From: Polytrichum commune
Lineage: Eukaryota > Streptophyta > Polytrichopsida > Polytrichales > Polytrichaceae
Reading direction: 5' to 3'
Assembly: GCA_950295325.1 (NCBI GenBank)
Contig: OX485803.1
Span: 67,285,554-67,349,553, forward strand
Length of the DNA: 64,000 nucleotides
Within the stretch, counting starts at the first letter, position 1, and every line of letters begins with the position of its first letter. The notes below the pieces were generated by a model that was not told where the DNA came from, did no database searches, and worked only from the letters and a program-made list of their open reading frames with translations. This document shows, piece after piece, positions 1 through 10,973 of this stretch. The translations under genes were made by a program, and so were the position numbers.

Positions 1-2437
1 TTGTATGGCAAGAGCATGACACTACTTCCCAAAAAAGGAAGAAAAAGAACCTAGCATTATTCTCCCGGGATTGCCAATGACAAAGATAAGTTGTATGTCA
101 AGGACCCCATTACATACAATAGTGCACAATAATAGATATCTTCTACTTTGATGTGTTCGATCAGGTTGCCTTTGCAAATGTGTTGCCTCTTTGCATGCAA
201 ATTATCTTGGATCAAAACCAAGTCACAAAAAACTTCTAATTATTCATCCATGTAGCAACCACAAAATAATTGTGTTTGCTATTGTGGTATTAAATGTCAA
301 AAAAACATATGATGTTACACTACACTGATATGTGCAATTATATTTTCCCACACTAATTTATCGTTATTTCATATTATTTTGAATATACACTATCACAAAT
401 ACATAATACATCAAATTTCACAATAGCTAGTAAACGGTTGAATAAACAATGTTTTAAGGTTTTTTGGTGGTCTGATTTTGATCCAAGGTAATTTGCATGG
501 ATAAAGAGAAAACTTATTCACAAAGACACCCTAATTGCACATATCAGTGTAGTATAACTAACTTTGGAGGCCTTGCAAATGTATTTCCTCATAACACACA
601 TTTTGCAAGGCATTGAAAATGGTATCATATTTTTTGTGTGGTTCTTGCATAAGAAGCAACCTTTTTTTTTGCTACTCGTAACCACTTTCCTATGGTGAAG
701 TGAATTCATTTGCAAATAAATGTTGAAAAACTTGGATTTTTGCCTTGTAAGGAGCCATCTTCACTCCTTGTGGGTAAGAGGTGGTGCTAACTAGCTTTAC
801 ATGGGTGGAGTGGAGTCACCCAAAAATTGGGACTTGCCACTAAGCTTCATCATTGGGAGCATGTGAGCTACATTGTGAGCCTTGGATGGAGCCCGTCCTC
901 CCATTCAGGGGCTCACATCACCTAGGGGTTGGTTGAATGGGGTGAGTGGTGTTATCACTTTCTTCTCCATTCTCCACAGGTTGTCACCCTCTTGCTCTTG
1001 GAACTTGTACCTTGTAGCCTTTTTGCTCATGTTATGCTAATAAATGGCAACACATATTGGATACCAAATTTCAAGTTTTGGAGTAGGCGCATTGGTGGTG
1101 CTTGAAGGTGGCTTCTGTAGATTCTCAATTGGGACTTGCAGTGGATATATATATATATATATAGTCTCAAAGGCAATTCAACCTTGTCGATTTCCCCTAT
1201 AATAAGTTTTTTTTGATTCAAGGATGGGAGAAGTGGAATTCCAATAGTATGGAATTGAGAGTTGAATTTTGATAGTAAAGATTTCAATACCCACTAGTAG
1301 CATTAGACTTTGTAACCACAATTGGACCTTTTGTTGCAATTTTGTTACTGCATAGGCCAACCTTCCTCCCTACCTATTTGTACTTGTACATGTATGATTG
1401 TATGAGTGGTTTTTTTAAGCAATGATGTTCATTTTGGGTGTATAATCTTGTTTAAGTGGGTTGGACCAATCTTTTGTGCATGGGAACTTTAGGTGTATGA
1501 TGTTTCGACACTGATCATCTTATATGTGTGCACAATGGTTCAATTTGAGTGTACATTGATGTTTTAGAGGGTTGAATGCCTAAGATGATGCTAAAGGCTT
1601 GATATGTATGATATGTGTATGTTGATCCTCTCATATATTTACAAACTAGTTGAACTTGGAAACTTCCAGAGATTTAAGGAGCTAGTGCAATTTGTTTCAT
1701 GTAGCTAATTTCAATAGGCTTGTTCAATTTGAAGACGTAGCCAACTGCCCCCTTTGTTTGTGGTGTGTGTGGCCACATATGGACTACGAATATAAACATG
1801 GGACCACTTATTTCCTCATTGTTTTATACGTGAGGCCATTGTTCACCTTATCAAAACATACATGTAACCTTGGATTTCCTCCATATATAATTAGAAGTCG
1901 CCACCCAAATTGACACATAGGTCTCATCCATATTTGCATTATACGACTTTAAGCAGTTAAATGGACCTGCTCGGCTATGGATGCCTCGACCTTCGTGTTT
2001 GCCCTCACCCCTAGAATTACAAGCACTAATGTACTTCCTCGTGGGAGGCTTACAAAGCTTTTCCCATGATCGGTTGCCCAGGCCCTTTGAACTTTTTTTT
2101 AGTGTCCTGCTTATTAAAATGGAGTTCTTCATATGGAAAGGGAGTGGCTAGCTACATGTTGTTGAGTATTTTTTAAAATTTTGATTTAATAATTTTTTTT
2201 GCAAATTTCATTGCTGAAAGCATCAAATACAACAAAGGAGTGAGTAGCTATTTGACAGAATACAAACCATGGGCATGTGCACAAATAACAAAGGAGGTGG
2301 GCAATGCCATGGTATAGTGGGTCTTAAGCTTGGCGGTGAAGCTATGGGCAATGTGCTGCTCCATGGGCTTCTATTTCTTGCACGCTTGCACTGTGCAAGG
2401 TTTGGATTTGTTCTCTATTTGTCTTTAATTTTTTGCA
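1..2437. other. Gene-free AT-rich stretch
   Basis: I see no supported gene here on either strand. The sequence is AT-rich, with a short (TA)n run at 1145-1163 and scattered poly-T tracts. The open frames present are short, lack recognisable motifs and do not join into a longer protein. Confidence 0.5.
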
Positions 2438-3400
2438 ATGACTCCAAGGATGCGTGCTCTCTCACGCTCTCAAGTGCAAGAGAGAACACGTGCAAGCTTG
2501 AGGTATTTTGAGGCATTAGTGACCAAAGTTGTTAAAGAAACGGATGTGGACATTAGGCTTCTTGTAAATGTGAATAAATTTATCGAGGATTGTGCTTTGT
2601 GGAGAGGTGTGGTGCATTGATGCACAAACATTTCCAAATGGTAGTGAAGAGGAATTTCTCTAGTTTATTGGTGTTGAACAAGAAAATCAAAGTTTGTTTG
2701 GCATGGGGTGGGAGACCTCCGGTGGGTCATGTTCTTTCTTACAAGAGGTTGAGGGATGAAGGTTTGCATACCTTCCTTGGGATGGTGGGATATTGTATGA
2801 GGGATAATGGTGAGGAGCATTTTGAGTTTGTACATTGTGCCGTATCCACGGAGGACATGAATGAGGGGAAGTTGGAGTACGCAAAATTTAGGAAGGTTGG
2901 AGAATGCAACATTCAAGAAGGTTGGAGAACGCAAAATTTAGGAAGGTTGGTTTGAACAATTGTGAGACTCCTTATCATAGAAACATATTGAAAAGGGCGG
3001 GCTTGATTTCCTTAAAAAAACACTTGGGGGTTGTGAGTCTTCCGGGCACATTGTTCCACATTTGCAAGAGCGGACAATTCTACTTGAATCCAACTTGGGT
3101 CATCCCGTTGAGATTGGCATGTATGGATGTCAAGAGAGTGATTTTGATTTGAAAATCATGACGAATCCTCATGATATTATCATGGAGGACATCTACAATG
3201 TTCAAGATTGCTCTTGAGCATGCTATCAATAAAACTCTCAACAATGAGGCTTGTTGTGAAATCGATGTTGTTGTTGTGGACTTGGAGCTTAGTGATTTGT
3301 AGTAGAGGTGGCTCGAGGAGGACTTACGGGTTGGGGTGGTGGAGGGTGGCAATGCCGTCTCCGATGGTGTTGTTGCAAGGACCTCTTCGTTGTATGGTGG
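2438..3400 (+). pseudogene. Decayed HUH-endonuclease (Rep-like) gene of a mobile element
   Basis: Three plus-strand frames read in succession like one protein broken by frameshifts: 2438-2620, 2590-2955 and 2904-3152, with a further fragment around 3200-3400. The second fragment has a His-Lys-His motif (codons 2623-2631, followed by Phe-Gln), matching the HUH metal-binding motif of rolling-circle endonucleases. About 54 residues later comes Gly-Tyr-Cys-Met-Arg-Asp (Tyr codon 2791-2793), which resembles the catalytic-tyrosine motif where Lys usually follows two residues after Tyr-Cys. HUH enzymes nick one DNA strand and stay linked to the 5' end through tyrosine. Eukaryotic carriers include Helitrons, Replitrons and integrated Rep genes; I favour a Replitron-like source from the layout and short length, but this is inference. 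A small internal duplication at 2881-2950 repeats about 24 bp and adds to the damage. The element's ends were not found. Confidence 0.55.
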
Positions 3401-3569
3401 TGTGAGGTAGTGGCCCATGTCAAGTGCATGGACCTCTTTGTTGTATGATGGTGCAAAGTAGTGGCCCAGGTTAGCTGTAGAGCAACCAAGGTGTCACGAA
3501 GCAGAGCTTTGGCGGCTTCCTCAACATCCTTTGCTACCTCTGTTGCCGGGTGGGGGTTGTGGCCAGGGT

Positions 3570-3750
3570 AGGTCCAGCTCTACATCCTGGTCTGCAACAT
3601 CCCCCTTTACATACGCAACCAAAGGATGGTCCCCCTCTACATCCCGGTCTATAGCTAGGGATGGTCCCTCTCTACATCTCGGTCCCCTCTACATCCTGGT
3701 TTGTGACAAGTTGGTCTCCCACTACGTCCCGGTCCGCAACCTTAGGTCCT
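3570..3750. repeat. Degenerate C-rich tandem repeat
   Basis: A motif of the form CCCCTCTACATCCCGGTCTG recurs at irregular spacing of about 30-60 bases, with variants at roughly 3575, 3605, 3633, 3670, 3690 and 3720. The 125-residue frame across it is a by-product of the repeat and resembles no protein I know. It lies just downstream of the HUH remnant, but no link is evident. Confidence 0.5.
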
Positions 3751-3922
3751 CCTCGGGGACACTTTCTAGGCTTTTTAGCCTACCCTTTGTGGTATATAGA
3801 CTTGATAGTTTTTTTGGCGTAGTTTTTGTTTATAAACTAAATAAGATCAGCTTTGCTATTCAAACTACCAATAGTACAAGGCCTTTTCTCATTGATAACT
3901 TAAGCTAAGTTTTCCAAAAACC

Positions 3923-4150
3923 AACAGTTGAGTAATGTTATGAGAGGGGAGGATGAAAAGGGCAGGTGCACATCCATTTTTTGGTGTTGTATGAAAAGCC
4001 ACTGAGAATGTCTTACATGGAAAGTGGACAAAAAGGAACAGTTGAGCAATGTTATGAGAGGGGAGGATGAAAAGGGAAGGTGCACATCCACTTTTTGGTG
4101 TTGTATGAAAAGCCACTTAGAATGTCTCATGGAGAGTGGACAAAAAGGAT
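3923..4150. repeat. Two-copy 114-bp tandem duplication
   Basis: Two head-to-tail units, 3923-4036 and 4037-4150, both start AACAGTTGAG and differ at only a few positions and small indels. The second unit ends within 25 bp of the 3' end of the tRNA gene and contains the run of A (T on the minus strand) that would end its transcription. Confidence 0.85.
4142..4146 (-). terminator. Pol III T-run downstream of tRNA-Trp
   Basis: On the minus strand this is TTTTT, about 25 nt after the tRNA 3' end. A run of four or more T is the normal RNA polymerase III stop signal, so a short 3' trailer is expected. Confidence 0.7.
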
Positions 4151-4171
4151 ATCTGGGGACTTTCGGGCAAT

Positions 4172-4243
4172 TGAACCCGACGTGAATCGAACACGCAACC
4201 TTCTGATCTGGAGTCAGACGCGCTACCATTGCGCCACGGATCC
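4172..4243 (-). tRNA. tRNA-Trp (anticodon CCA)
   Basis: On the minus strand the 72-nt gene starts GGATCCGTGGCGCAATGG and ends with discriminator A. The seven-base acceptor stem pairs with one G-U at position 2 and a second wobble inside; the anticodon stem TCTGA/TCAGA encloses loop CTCCAGA, giving anticodon CCA, and the T arm contains GTTCGATTC. The internal promoter is present as box A (TGGCGCAATGG) and box B. No intron is present. The sequence matches the form usual for plant nuclear tRNA-Trp. An AT-rich stretch with TATA-like AAAATATTAAAG lies upstream, and a T5 terminator lies downstream. It is probably functional and is the only confident intact gene in the window. Confidence 0.95.
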
Positions 4244-4974
4244 CAGTGATGGCAGAAATTGATGACTTTAATATTTTTTATCTTCACTGCGTCCATCAGA
4301 TTAAATACTTTCTGTAGAAGCTCAACAAGTCTTGTCACTCAGTGACTAGAAATGAAGAGTGTTGTCTTTCAGCATTGAATTGCGAGGTCATTATTTGACA
4401 AGTAGTGTACAAGTGAAGGACCTAAACCAGTAGGTTCAATGAATGTAGTCTAAGCATTCACGAGAAGGTTGGAGAGCAATTATGATAAAGATTTAAGTTA
4501 TGGTAGACACAAACTAGCTGTCATTGAAACATATATGATGCCTCAGAAGAAGGATAAGTCATTATTCACTCTTGTTTGTCTATAGCTTTTTCTTCTTCTT
4601 GTGATTTTCATCATATCAATATGACTCCTACAGGTGCAATCGATTCTTGATTGATGAGTTTTCATGACATGTGGAATTGTCAGTCAGGCATCTCGGCCAG
4701 GAAACAAAAAAAAAAAAAAAACAAGCAAGTGAAGTGGCTTCAGCACAACCTTACTCTTGGGTGGGAGTCTCCAGTGATTGCAAGTGTGATTGGGATTTGT
4801 TCTGTTTTACAAAAACATTTGATTCATGGGTGTTGAAAGAAGGTATGTGGGCCCTAGAATGGACATTTTAAAACACACCTGTCACAATGACATTGGACTA
4901 TGTGTTCCAGATAGATTAGCTATTATAGGTCCAAAATTTCACACGATTGAAAGAACTTACATGATAGGTCAATA

Positions 4975-5240
4975 AGAACGACAATTTTCATGTTAATGTC
5001 TTATAACTTTTGCATTTCAAGTACGATTCTAAACTTTAACTTGACACTCCTGGTGATTCACTATTCTTGTTCAAGTTACTAGACCCAAATATCCCCAGTT
5101 CAAAAGTCAACAAAATTGGGAGGGCCCATGTGACCAATCATATGATCTTCATGTTGATCTCTTATAACTCTTGCATCTCAACTTCATTTTTGTAACTTGA
5201 AATGACACTCCGCATGATTTGCAATCATTGGTTGGATGAG
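4975..5240. repeat. Diverged direct duplication
   Basis: Two related stretches, about 4980-5070 and 5135-5235, share the order CATGTTnATnTCTTATAACT, then TTGCATnTCAA, then ACACTCC. They are diverged and encode nothing recognisable; they probably come from an old retroelement or tandem duplication. Confidence 0.5.
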
Positions 5241-5339
5241 ACAGATCCTAGTTCCATCCAACGGTCAAAAATCATGTGTATAATCACGACAAGCATATGC
5301 ATCCTGGGCATTTGTCCTATGTCATTGGAAAATCATCAT

Positions 5340-5402
5340 GCATCACTAGGAAATTTGTAAATCTAGCACGGTAGTGGATTTGCAAATTCCTCTTAGTGAT
5401 GC
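5340..5402. repeat. Foldback hairpin, MITE-like
   Basis: Arms 5340-5365 and 5375-5402 pair as an imperfect stem starting GCATCACTAGGAAATTTG, with a 9-nt loop. A related palindromic core (GCAAATCTAC with its complement) occurs at 32935-32965 and 33132-33161, so this belongs to a small dispersed family. Confidence 0.6.
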
Positions 5403-5543
5403 AGGTCGATTGACTTGGATTCATTGTGTTGGTAGTGAGTTGGAAGTGCCCACAACAAGGCCACTGCCCACACCAACCTCGAGATCATCTGGCCGGGTGG
5501 GAGTCTCTAGTGCCTCCAGGTGTCCCCAAAGGCTTGATTTTGC

Positions 5544-5704
5544 TACATAACATTACTCAGTTGATGAGTCGTGTTCATGGGGCCAATAGTAGATTCGAAA
5601 ACAAAAACTCCGGATGCCGGAATGCCACTGCTTCAAAAAGAATATGAAGTCAGGACAACTGAACACAACTCATCATGACTGAGCATAACTGAGCAATGTT
5701 ATGC
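5544..5704. repeat. Short foldback element
   Basis: The left end reads ACATAACATTACTCAGTTGATGAG and the right end is its imperfect inverse (GAGCAATGTTATGC), with ACAACTC/GAGTCGTGT pairing inside. The end motif TTGAGCAATGTTATG also occurs in each unit of the 3923-4150 duplication, which suggests a common origin. Confidence 0.45.
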
Positions 5705-6187
5705 AAATGTTAGGACTCATTTCCTTGGTGTCAAAGGATGTGAAACTGCCAACTAATTCCACATGCAGTCTGTAAGGCAATGTTGGTGTTTGGTAACAAA
5801 ACTGGGGCAGTGCGGTAGGGTCGGAGTGGTTAAGAACTTCACATGGTCACCGTACTCATCTCTTATCCTTCGGACCATTTCCTAGCGAGGCGGGCATGGT
5901 AGTCTAAGTTTAGGCCATTCGACACCATGTTAGCCTCCCGGTTTCTCTCTCAAGCTAATCCCGCACCGAGAAGATTCGCATTCGGAGGCAGGCGTGCCGA
6001 ATGCATGCACGCCAGGCATCTTAACGGACTGCTTACATCATCACCATATCATTCTTTTGTGGGGAATCATATGCATCATCAGCCTTGCCACAATAATTAT
6101 TGGTTGCTGCTGCTTAATTGGGCGCACTAGCATGCAGGAAGTAAATCTCGGGGGTTGATGAATAATATTAGGCCCTGGGTCATTAGT

Positions 6188-6466
6188 TTATTTGCCGTCT
6201 AGCGCCAAGGTTCTGACGCCTCCTGAGAAGCGGAGCAGAGCAGCGGTGACGTTGATGGAAGCGTTGGTGATGCCCCGATCATACCAGACTTTCCGTCCGG
6301 TTCCAGCCGTGAAATTGCTGGGGATTATGTCCAGATATAGATGTTGGCCCACCACTTTTCTCACTATTACAGCCGGAGATGCTGACGGATGGTGCCAGAA
6401 GTGGCTGGTCACTGGTGTGATCTCAGCAGGCTGGTGTAAAGTAGTTTTGTCGGTGCCATGGTAAGC
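6188..6466 (-). CDS. Possible 3' exon of an unidentified gene
   Basis: An open frame on the minus strand runs from a stop near 6470 to TAA at 6188-6190. Its codons are rich in third-position C and G (GGC ATC ACC AAC, then ATC AAC GTC ACC), unlike the AT-rich noncoding surroundings. The product would end in FSGGVRTLALDGK and contains three potential N-glycosylation sites within about 25 residues (NFT, NAS, NVT), which would suit a secreted or lumenal protein. I do not recognise the family. No start, splice site or neighbouring exon can be fixed, so it could be a terminal exon, a gene fragment carried by a transposon, or chance. Confidence 0.3.
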   Translation of the reverse strand, partial: AYHGTDKTTLHQPAEITPVTSHFWHHPSASPAVIVRKVVGQHLYLDIIPSNFTAGTGRKVWYDRGITNASINVTAALLRFSGGVRTLALDGK

Positions 6467-6762
6467 TTACGGTTGCAATCAGGTACTTGTACTGCTCACC
6501 AGCCAATCGTGGTGCCGGTAAACTTGTCTTCTTGTACCGATTTTCTGCTGCAACTTGGCACCTGCAATCAACAATTGGGGTGAAAATGTCTTGTTGTAAG
6601 TGAAAATGTCTGTAGGGTTGTAGCAGAGGAAACAACAATAATAGGGTTATGCACGCTCCCCGAAGTGAAGAATGCTTTGCATGCACATTTGAAAGGTCGC
6701 CTAAAGTATGGCACCCCGCGCCCTTCCAGCAAGTTTTCCTGCTTTGTGTTTTTCCCTGATGA

Positions 6763-6782
6763 GATAGATAGATAGATAGATA
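6763..6782. repeat. (GATA)n microsatellite
   Basis: About five GATA units in a row. Confidence 0.9.
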
Positions 6783-6959
6783 CAACTTAAAATTACAACG
6801 AGTACTCTACATCATTTGAATGCTCGAAGATATTCAACCAAATTTTTTTAGACTCTTGGTAGACACTCCTGTGCAGTTGGCAGCACCGATTAAGTTGTCT
6901 TGAAGAGACATAGGCGTATAATTAATACCACTACAGTCAAGAAAAGATGGTCCTAGACC

Positions 6960-7670
6960 AAAATGCACTTCTCATCTGACAAGGTTAACGCACGACTTGA
7001 CTGAATACAAAAGAGTCGAAAGTCCGATCCACAATCCTCATAGATTGCACTTGTTTGTCATTCGGGTTGTGGCTCACGATCACGCTTGTCCACTGGGAAG
7101 TGTGTTGCAGGGCCATGTTTTCTAGGACTGTCTCAGTAGTTTACAAGGGCAGTGATAAACTCTATAATAGTGAAAGTGAGTTGAGTTTGTGATATCTGTG
7201 GTCTATGTGCACCTTGGACAAAATTCCAGTTAAAACACTGGCACATATATACATATATTGATTTGGTCTGCTGTTTGTGTGAAAAGTTGTCAGCCTTAAA
7301 ACTTCGATGTTCGCACAATTAGCTCCTGTGGCAGTTTTCAAAGTTCACGGCAACAGTTGATTGTCAAGAGACATGACTTGATTGATAAAGAGCCAAGTCC
7401 GATCTACGACGGTCATAGCTTGCAGTACCTGTTTGTCAATCAACCCGGTAGTGTGCTAATGACCACCCTTGCCAAATTGGGAGTGCGTTCTGGAACCATG
7501 ATTCCTAGTGTACAGATTAGACCAGTGATAAACTTCATCATGGTGAAAGCAAGTTGAGTTTGCGGCCGTATCTGCGGTGTGTGTGTGCTATATAAATTTA
7601 ATTTGGTCAAAATCACAGTTCAAATACTGGCACATGTATATAAATTTGGCGTCCAGCAATGTGGTAGATA
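6960..7670. repeat. ~390-bp direct duplication
   Basis: Segments of about 6960-7280 and 7350-7660 share the same order of blocks: CATGACTTGATTGA-like, AGTCCGATC, a TTGTTTGTCAAT-like block, CAGTGATAAAC, GTGAAAGnnAGTTGAGTTTG and ACTGGCACAT(A/G)TAT. Divergence is moderate. No coding frame is shared between copies, so this is a noncoding segmental duplication. Confidence 0.7.
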
Positions 7671-8980
7671 GAATAAAGCAGCTCTTTACTCGGTCACTGA
7701 ACCCAGGCGTCTTAAGACATGTTGGTTTTAAGATTGCGTGAACAGCTACTCAACCTCCAATCTTATATAATTCACACCAACCATGATGTTCCTGATGAAA
7801 CTCATTAGTAAGCATAGACAGTTAATTGAATTGTAACAAGACTGTCCAGAATCGGCAGGAGACTAATTCTGCTGTTATCCTCGACGAGTTTGTGAGATCT
7901 GCAAACATAACCGCGGAGTTGGAAGACAGTAAGGTGCAGACACGCTTGCAAATATTGTACAATGTAGTAAATTAAATTGGTTGCAGGAATGAAGCTCCTC
8001 GCTAAATACATGTCTGGATCTAAAATGTCACGATTGGTGTGGAGTGGTGCTCCTGAACCCCACAGCTGGTTCATGGACCTCAGTCTTGGACTGAATGACA
8101 AAAGAAGTTGGAACTAGCCTTCCCCTCTACTCCAATCAAAGGGCTGCAATGTGAGATGGGGTTTTCTCAGAAATGGTCACACCAAACGAGCCTGGAGAGG
8201 AGAAACAGAATCCCTTATAGGTTGTCTTGGAGGTTCTAGGTCTTCGATTCACAGTGAAGAGGAGGCGCCTGAAACCAACATGTGGATATTTGCTCGCAGC
8301 TATTAGGGAAATCCCAAGTAGTTAAGTCACCTCAACAATTAACTTAGATGCTTCACTAGGGTTAATCGGAAAAGCGCCACCTCCTTCAAGAGGATTTCTC
8401 CTTTTCGCTAGTAGTGCAATCAAAGCAAACTTACTTGCACTTCAGCCATGAGGCCTGGAAGCACTTATGTCATGACTTGCATACCTTATTCCCCCCCCCC
8501 CCCCCCCCACCCCCCTTGTGCACAAATCTTTCGGGCATGGGAGAGGGGTACTAGCTAGTGCTAATGAATCAAGTTTCAATTCATAGGGAACCCAGGGAAC
8601 AAGGACTAAGAGCACTAAAGTATGAATCACCTGGGTACTAGTCCACAACTAGTACCTGCAACTGTGTCATGGAAAAGGATTATCTAATCAGGGTAACAAT
8701 TCCGAGGTTTCTGATACTCACCAGGTGCATTGTGTCGCCATTGACTCAAACTCAGACGCTGGAGGCTGTGAATCCGGAATCAATGAGTTGAGGATTGCTA
8801 ACTCATTGAAGTGCTATAGGAATCAATAAGCCTATACAGTACTATCATACTTCATCACCTCGAACCCTCAACACCGCATCTCACTACGGGGAGTTGCGAA
8901 TTAGAGGATTGGAGGTTTCTACTGAGAAGCTATGAACTCCAACCAGACTTTGAGGTGTGGCACCAGTGGTAACTAATTAA
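7670..8980. other. Unannotated single-copy-like stretch
   Basis: No supported gene. It contains one poly-C block (8491-8515, broken by a single A). Composition is closer to balanced than in the flanks, but frames are short and lack motifs. Confidence 0.4.
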
Positions 8981-8982
8981 AA

Positions 8983-9052
8983 GGGTGTTTCCCGAGAAGC
9001 TGCTTGGAAACTAAGCTTCTCTTTGCCTAGTCCGACTAGACAGGAAACACCT
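8983..9052. mobile_element. Tiny MITE-like foldback (70 bp)
   Basis: The ends are GGGTGTTTCC and its inverse GGAAACACCT. Inside, GAGAAGCT pairs with AGCTTCTC, and CTAGTC pairs with GACTAG. GAGAAGCTGCTT blocks within short inverted repeats are common in plant Tourist- or hAT-type MITEs, which is the basis for the class guess. The target duplication is not clear. Confidence 0.5.
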
Positions 9053-9087
9053 AACGACGCTGCTGTGCCCTAACGATGAAGTATTTG

Positions 9088-9186
9088 CTTCCCCTTGGCT
9101 ATGATGCAGACCTTCGTCTGTCGGGCATTCAAACAGAGAAGAAGAATGTAAACAGATGAAGAATCTGCATCATAGGCTAGTGGAAG
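9088..9186 (+). ncRNA. Candidate miRNA-like hairpin, imperfect
   Basis: The arm beginning CTTCCCCTTGGCTATGATGC pairs with the arm ending CATAGGCTAGTGGAAG. The core CTATGATGCAGA pairs without a break for 12 bp, and the TTCnTCTGT block pairs further in; about 30 nt form the terminal loop. Alignment of the arms over about 34 positions shows six to seven mismatches or bulges, the loose pairing typical of an evolved plant MIR foldback rather than a recent inverted duplication. It sits 36 bp from a MITE-like foldback, so a MITE origin is an alternative. I do not recognise either arm as a known miRNA, and no TATA box is obvious nearby. Confidence 0.35.
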
Positions 9187-9780
9187 GAAATGAAGGCAGT
9201 CACTGTCGATGATTCAGCTCTCCCTTTCACTGCGCGACTCTCTCTTAACCCCCGTTTCTCAGAAACAACCAGGCTGCACTCTTAACCCCCAGATCACATC
9301 AACCCCCCAACTCTTCCACCAATTCTAACTGTAGCAATCAGTCTGGCTCTTCTCCCTCCTACCCACCTACCCACCAACGCCTCCTCTCCTAAAACAATTA
9401 GCTCTTGTGCACTGTCACCCCTCTTGATTCAAGACGTAAGGATCCGCCGCGAGTGGGCTGGCCCTAACCTTAACCTTGAGCGAACCAAGAGTAGAGTGAG
9501 GTACGGTGGCATCTACGGTGCGAAGAGGGAAGAGCAGGCAAGTGATGGAATGAGGAATGGCAAGCACAGTGCTTTATAGATGGGCGGCCCACCTCCTCCC
9601 CCCTTGCCACCGCCCACCCCCTGCACACCTCCGCCCTTTTGCCGCACCTGCAGCACTCCTTGCTTTCCGGGTTACTAGGACACCCCCTTTTCCCCTGCTG
9701 GCATGGGGCCCCAGATCCCCTGGCTGGTAACAAATGCTCTGTTCCCCCCTCCTCTTTTCTCTTTCTCATGCTTCTTGCCA
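9187..9780. other. Spacer with no supported gene
   Basis: C-rich plus-strand composition, including ACCCACCTACCCACC and many CCCCC blocks at 9240-9730. Frames on both strands are short and unfamiliar. It grades into the first satellite unit. Confidence 0.4.
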
Positions 9781-10973
9781 TGACGCGGCTTCTCATCATT
9801 CCTCTACTCAAGTTGGTTATTACGTTCTCGCGGGGTTCATGCTTGTCAATGCACTAGCACATTAGATAACCAACGAAAGAAAGGAGAGTGGATGATGTGG
9901 CTCACCATTCATCTATTCGAGCCAGTTATTGGTGTTTCCAATATTTATGTTTGTCTATTCACTAGCACACTAGATAACCAACGAAAGAAAGGAGAGTGGA
10001 TGATGTGGCTCATCATTCATCTATTCGAGCCAGTTATTAGTGTTTCCAGTGTTTATGTTTGTCTGTGCACTAACACACTAGATAATGAATGAAAGGAGAG
10101 TGGATGACGCAACTATGCATTCATCTACTCGAGCTGGTTATTAGTGTTTCCAATATTTATGTTTGTCTATGCATTAGCACACTAGATAACCAACAAAAGG
10201 AGAGTGGATGACGTGGCTCGTCATTCATCTATTTGAGATGGTTATTAGTTTTCCTAGGGTTCATGCTTATCTATGCAGTAGCACACTAGATAACCAATGC
10301 ATGAAAGGACAATGGATGATGCAACTATGCATTCATCTACTCGAGTTGGTTATCAATTTTCCTGGAGTTCATGCTTATCTATGCACTAGCACACTGGATA
10401 ACTAGTGCATGAAAGGAGAGTGGATGACGCACCTATGCATTCACCTACTCGAGTTGCTTCTCAAGGTTTCTAGTATGCATGTTTGTCTATGCATTAGCAC
10501 ACTAGATAACCAACGCAAGTGAGTGGATGATGTGGCTCATCATTCATCTATTTGAGCCGGTTATCAGTTTTCCCAAGGTTCATGTTTGTCTATGCACTAG
10601 CACACTAGTAACCAACGAAAGGAGAGTGGATGATGTGGCCATGCATTCATCTACTTGAGTTGGTTATTACTTTTCCTAGTTCGTGCTTGTCTATGCACTA
10701 ATACACTAGATAACCAATGAAAAGAGAGTGGACGACGCAACTCATCATTCACCTACTTGAGCTCGTTGTTGGTTTTTTCGAGGTTCATGCTTGTCAATGC
10801 ACTCACTAGATATCCAATGAAAGGAGAATGGATGATGCAGCTCATCATTCCCGTACTCGAGTTGGTTATTAGTTTTTCTAGGGTCCATGCTTATCTATGC
10901 ACTAGCACACTAGATAACCAATGAAAGGAGAGTGCATGATGTGGCTCGTCATTCATCTACGCGAGTTGGTTAT
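9781..10973. repeat. Satellite array, ~106-bp unit, about 12 copies
   Basis: Each unit contains GAGAGTGGATGATGTGGCTC, CATTCATCTACTCGAGnTGG, TTATTAGTnTTTCC and CTATGCACTAGCACACTAG. The last block recurs at about 9855, 9963, 10071, 10178, 10280, 10388, 10496, 10600, 10700, 10800 and 10905, giving a period near 106. Copies are about 80-90 percent alike by eye. The short open frames that span pairs of units are a repeat artefact. Confidence 0.9.

Noticed and set aside
3531-3908. 125-codon frame rich in Ser, Pro and Arg
   Set aside because: It is the translation of a degenerate C-rich tandem repeat and has no stable protein pattern.
9781-10973. CRISPR-like regularly spaced repeat
   Set aside because: Units are contiguous and about 106 bp with no unique spacers; the surroundings are eukaryotic. 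It is a satellite.
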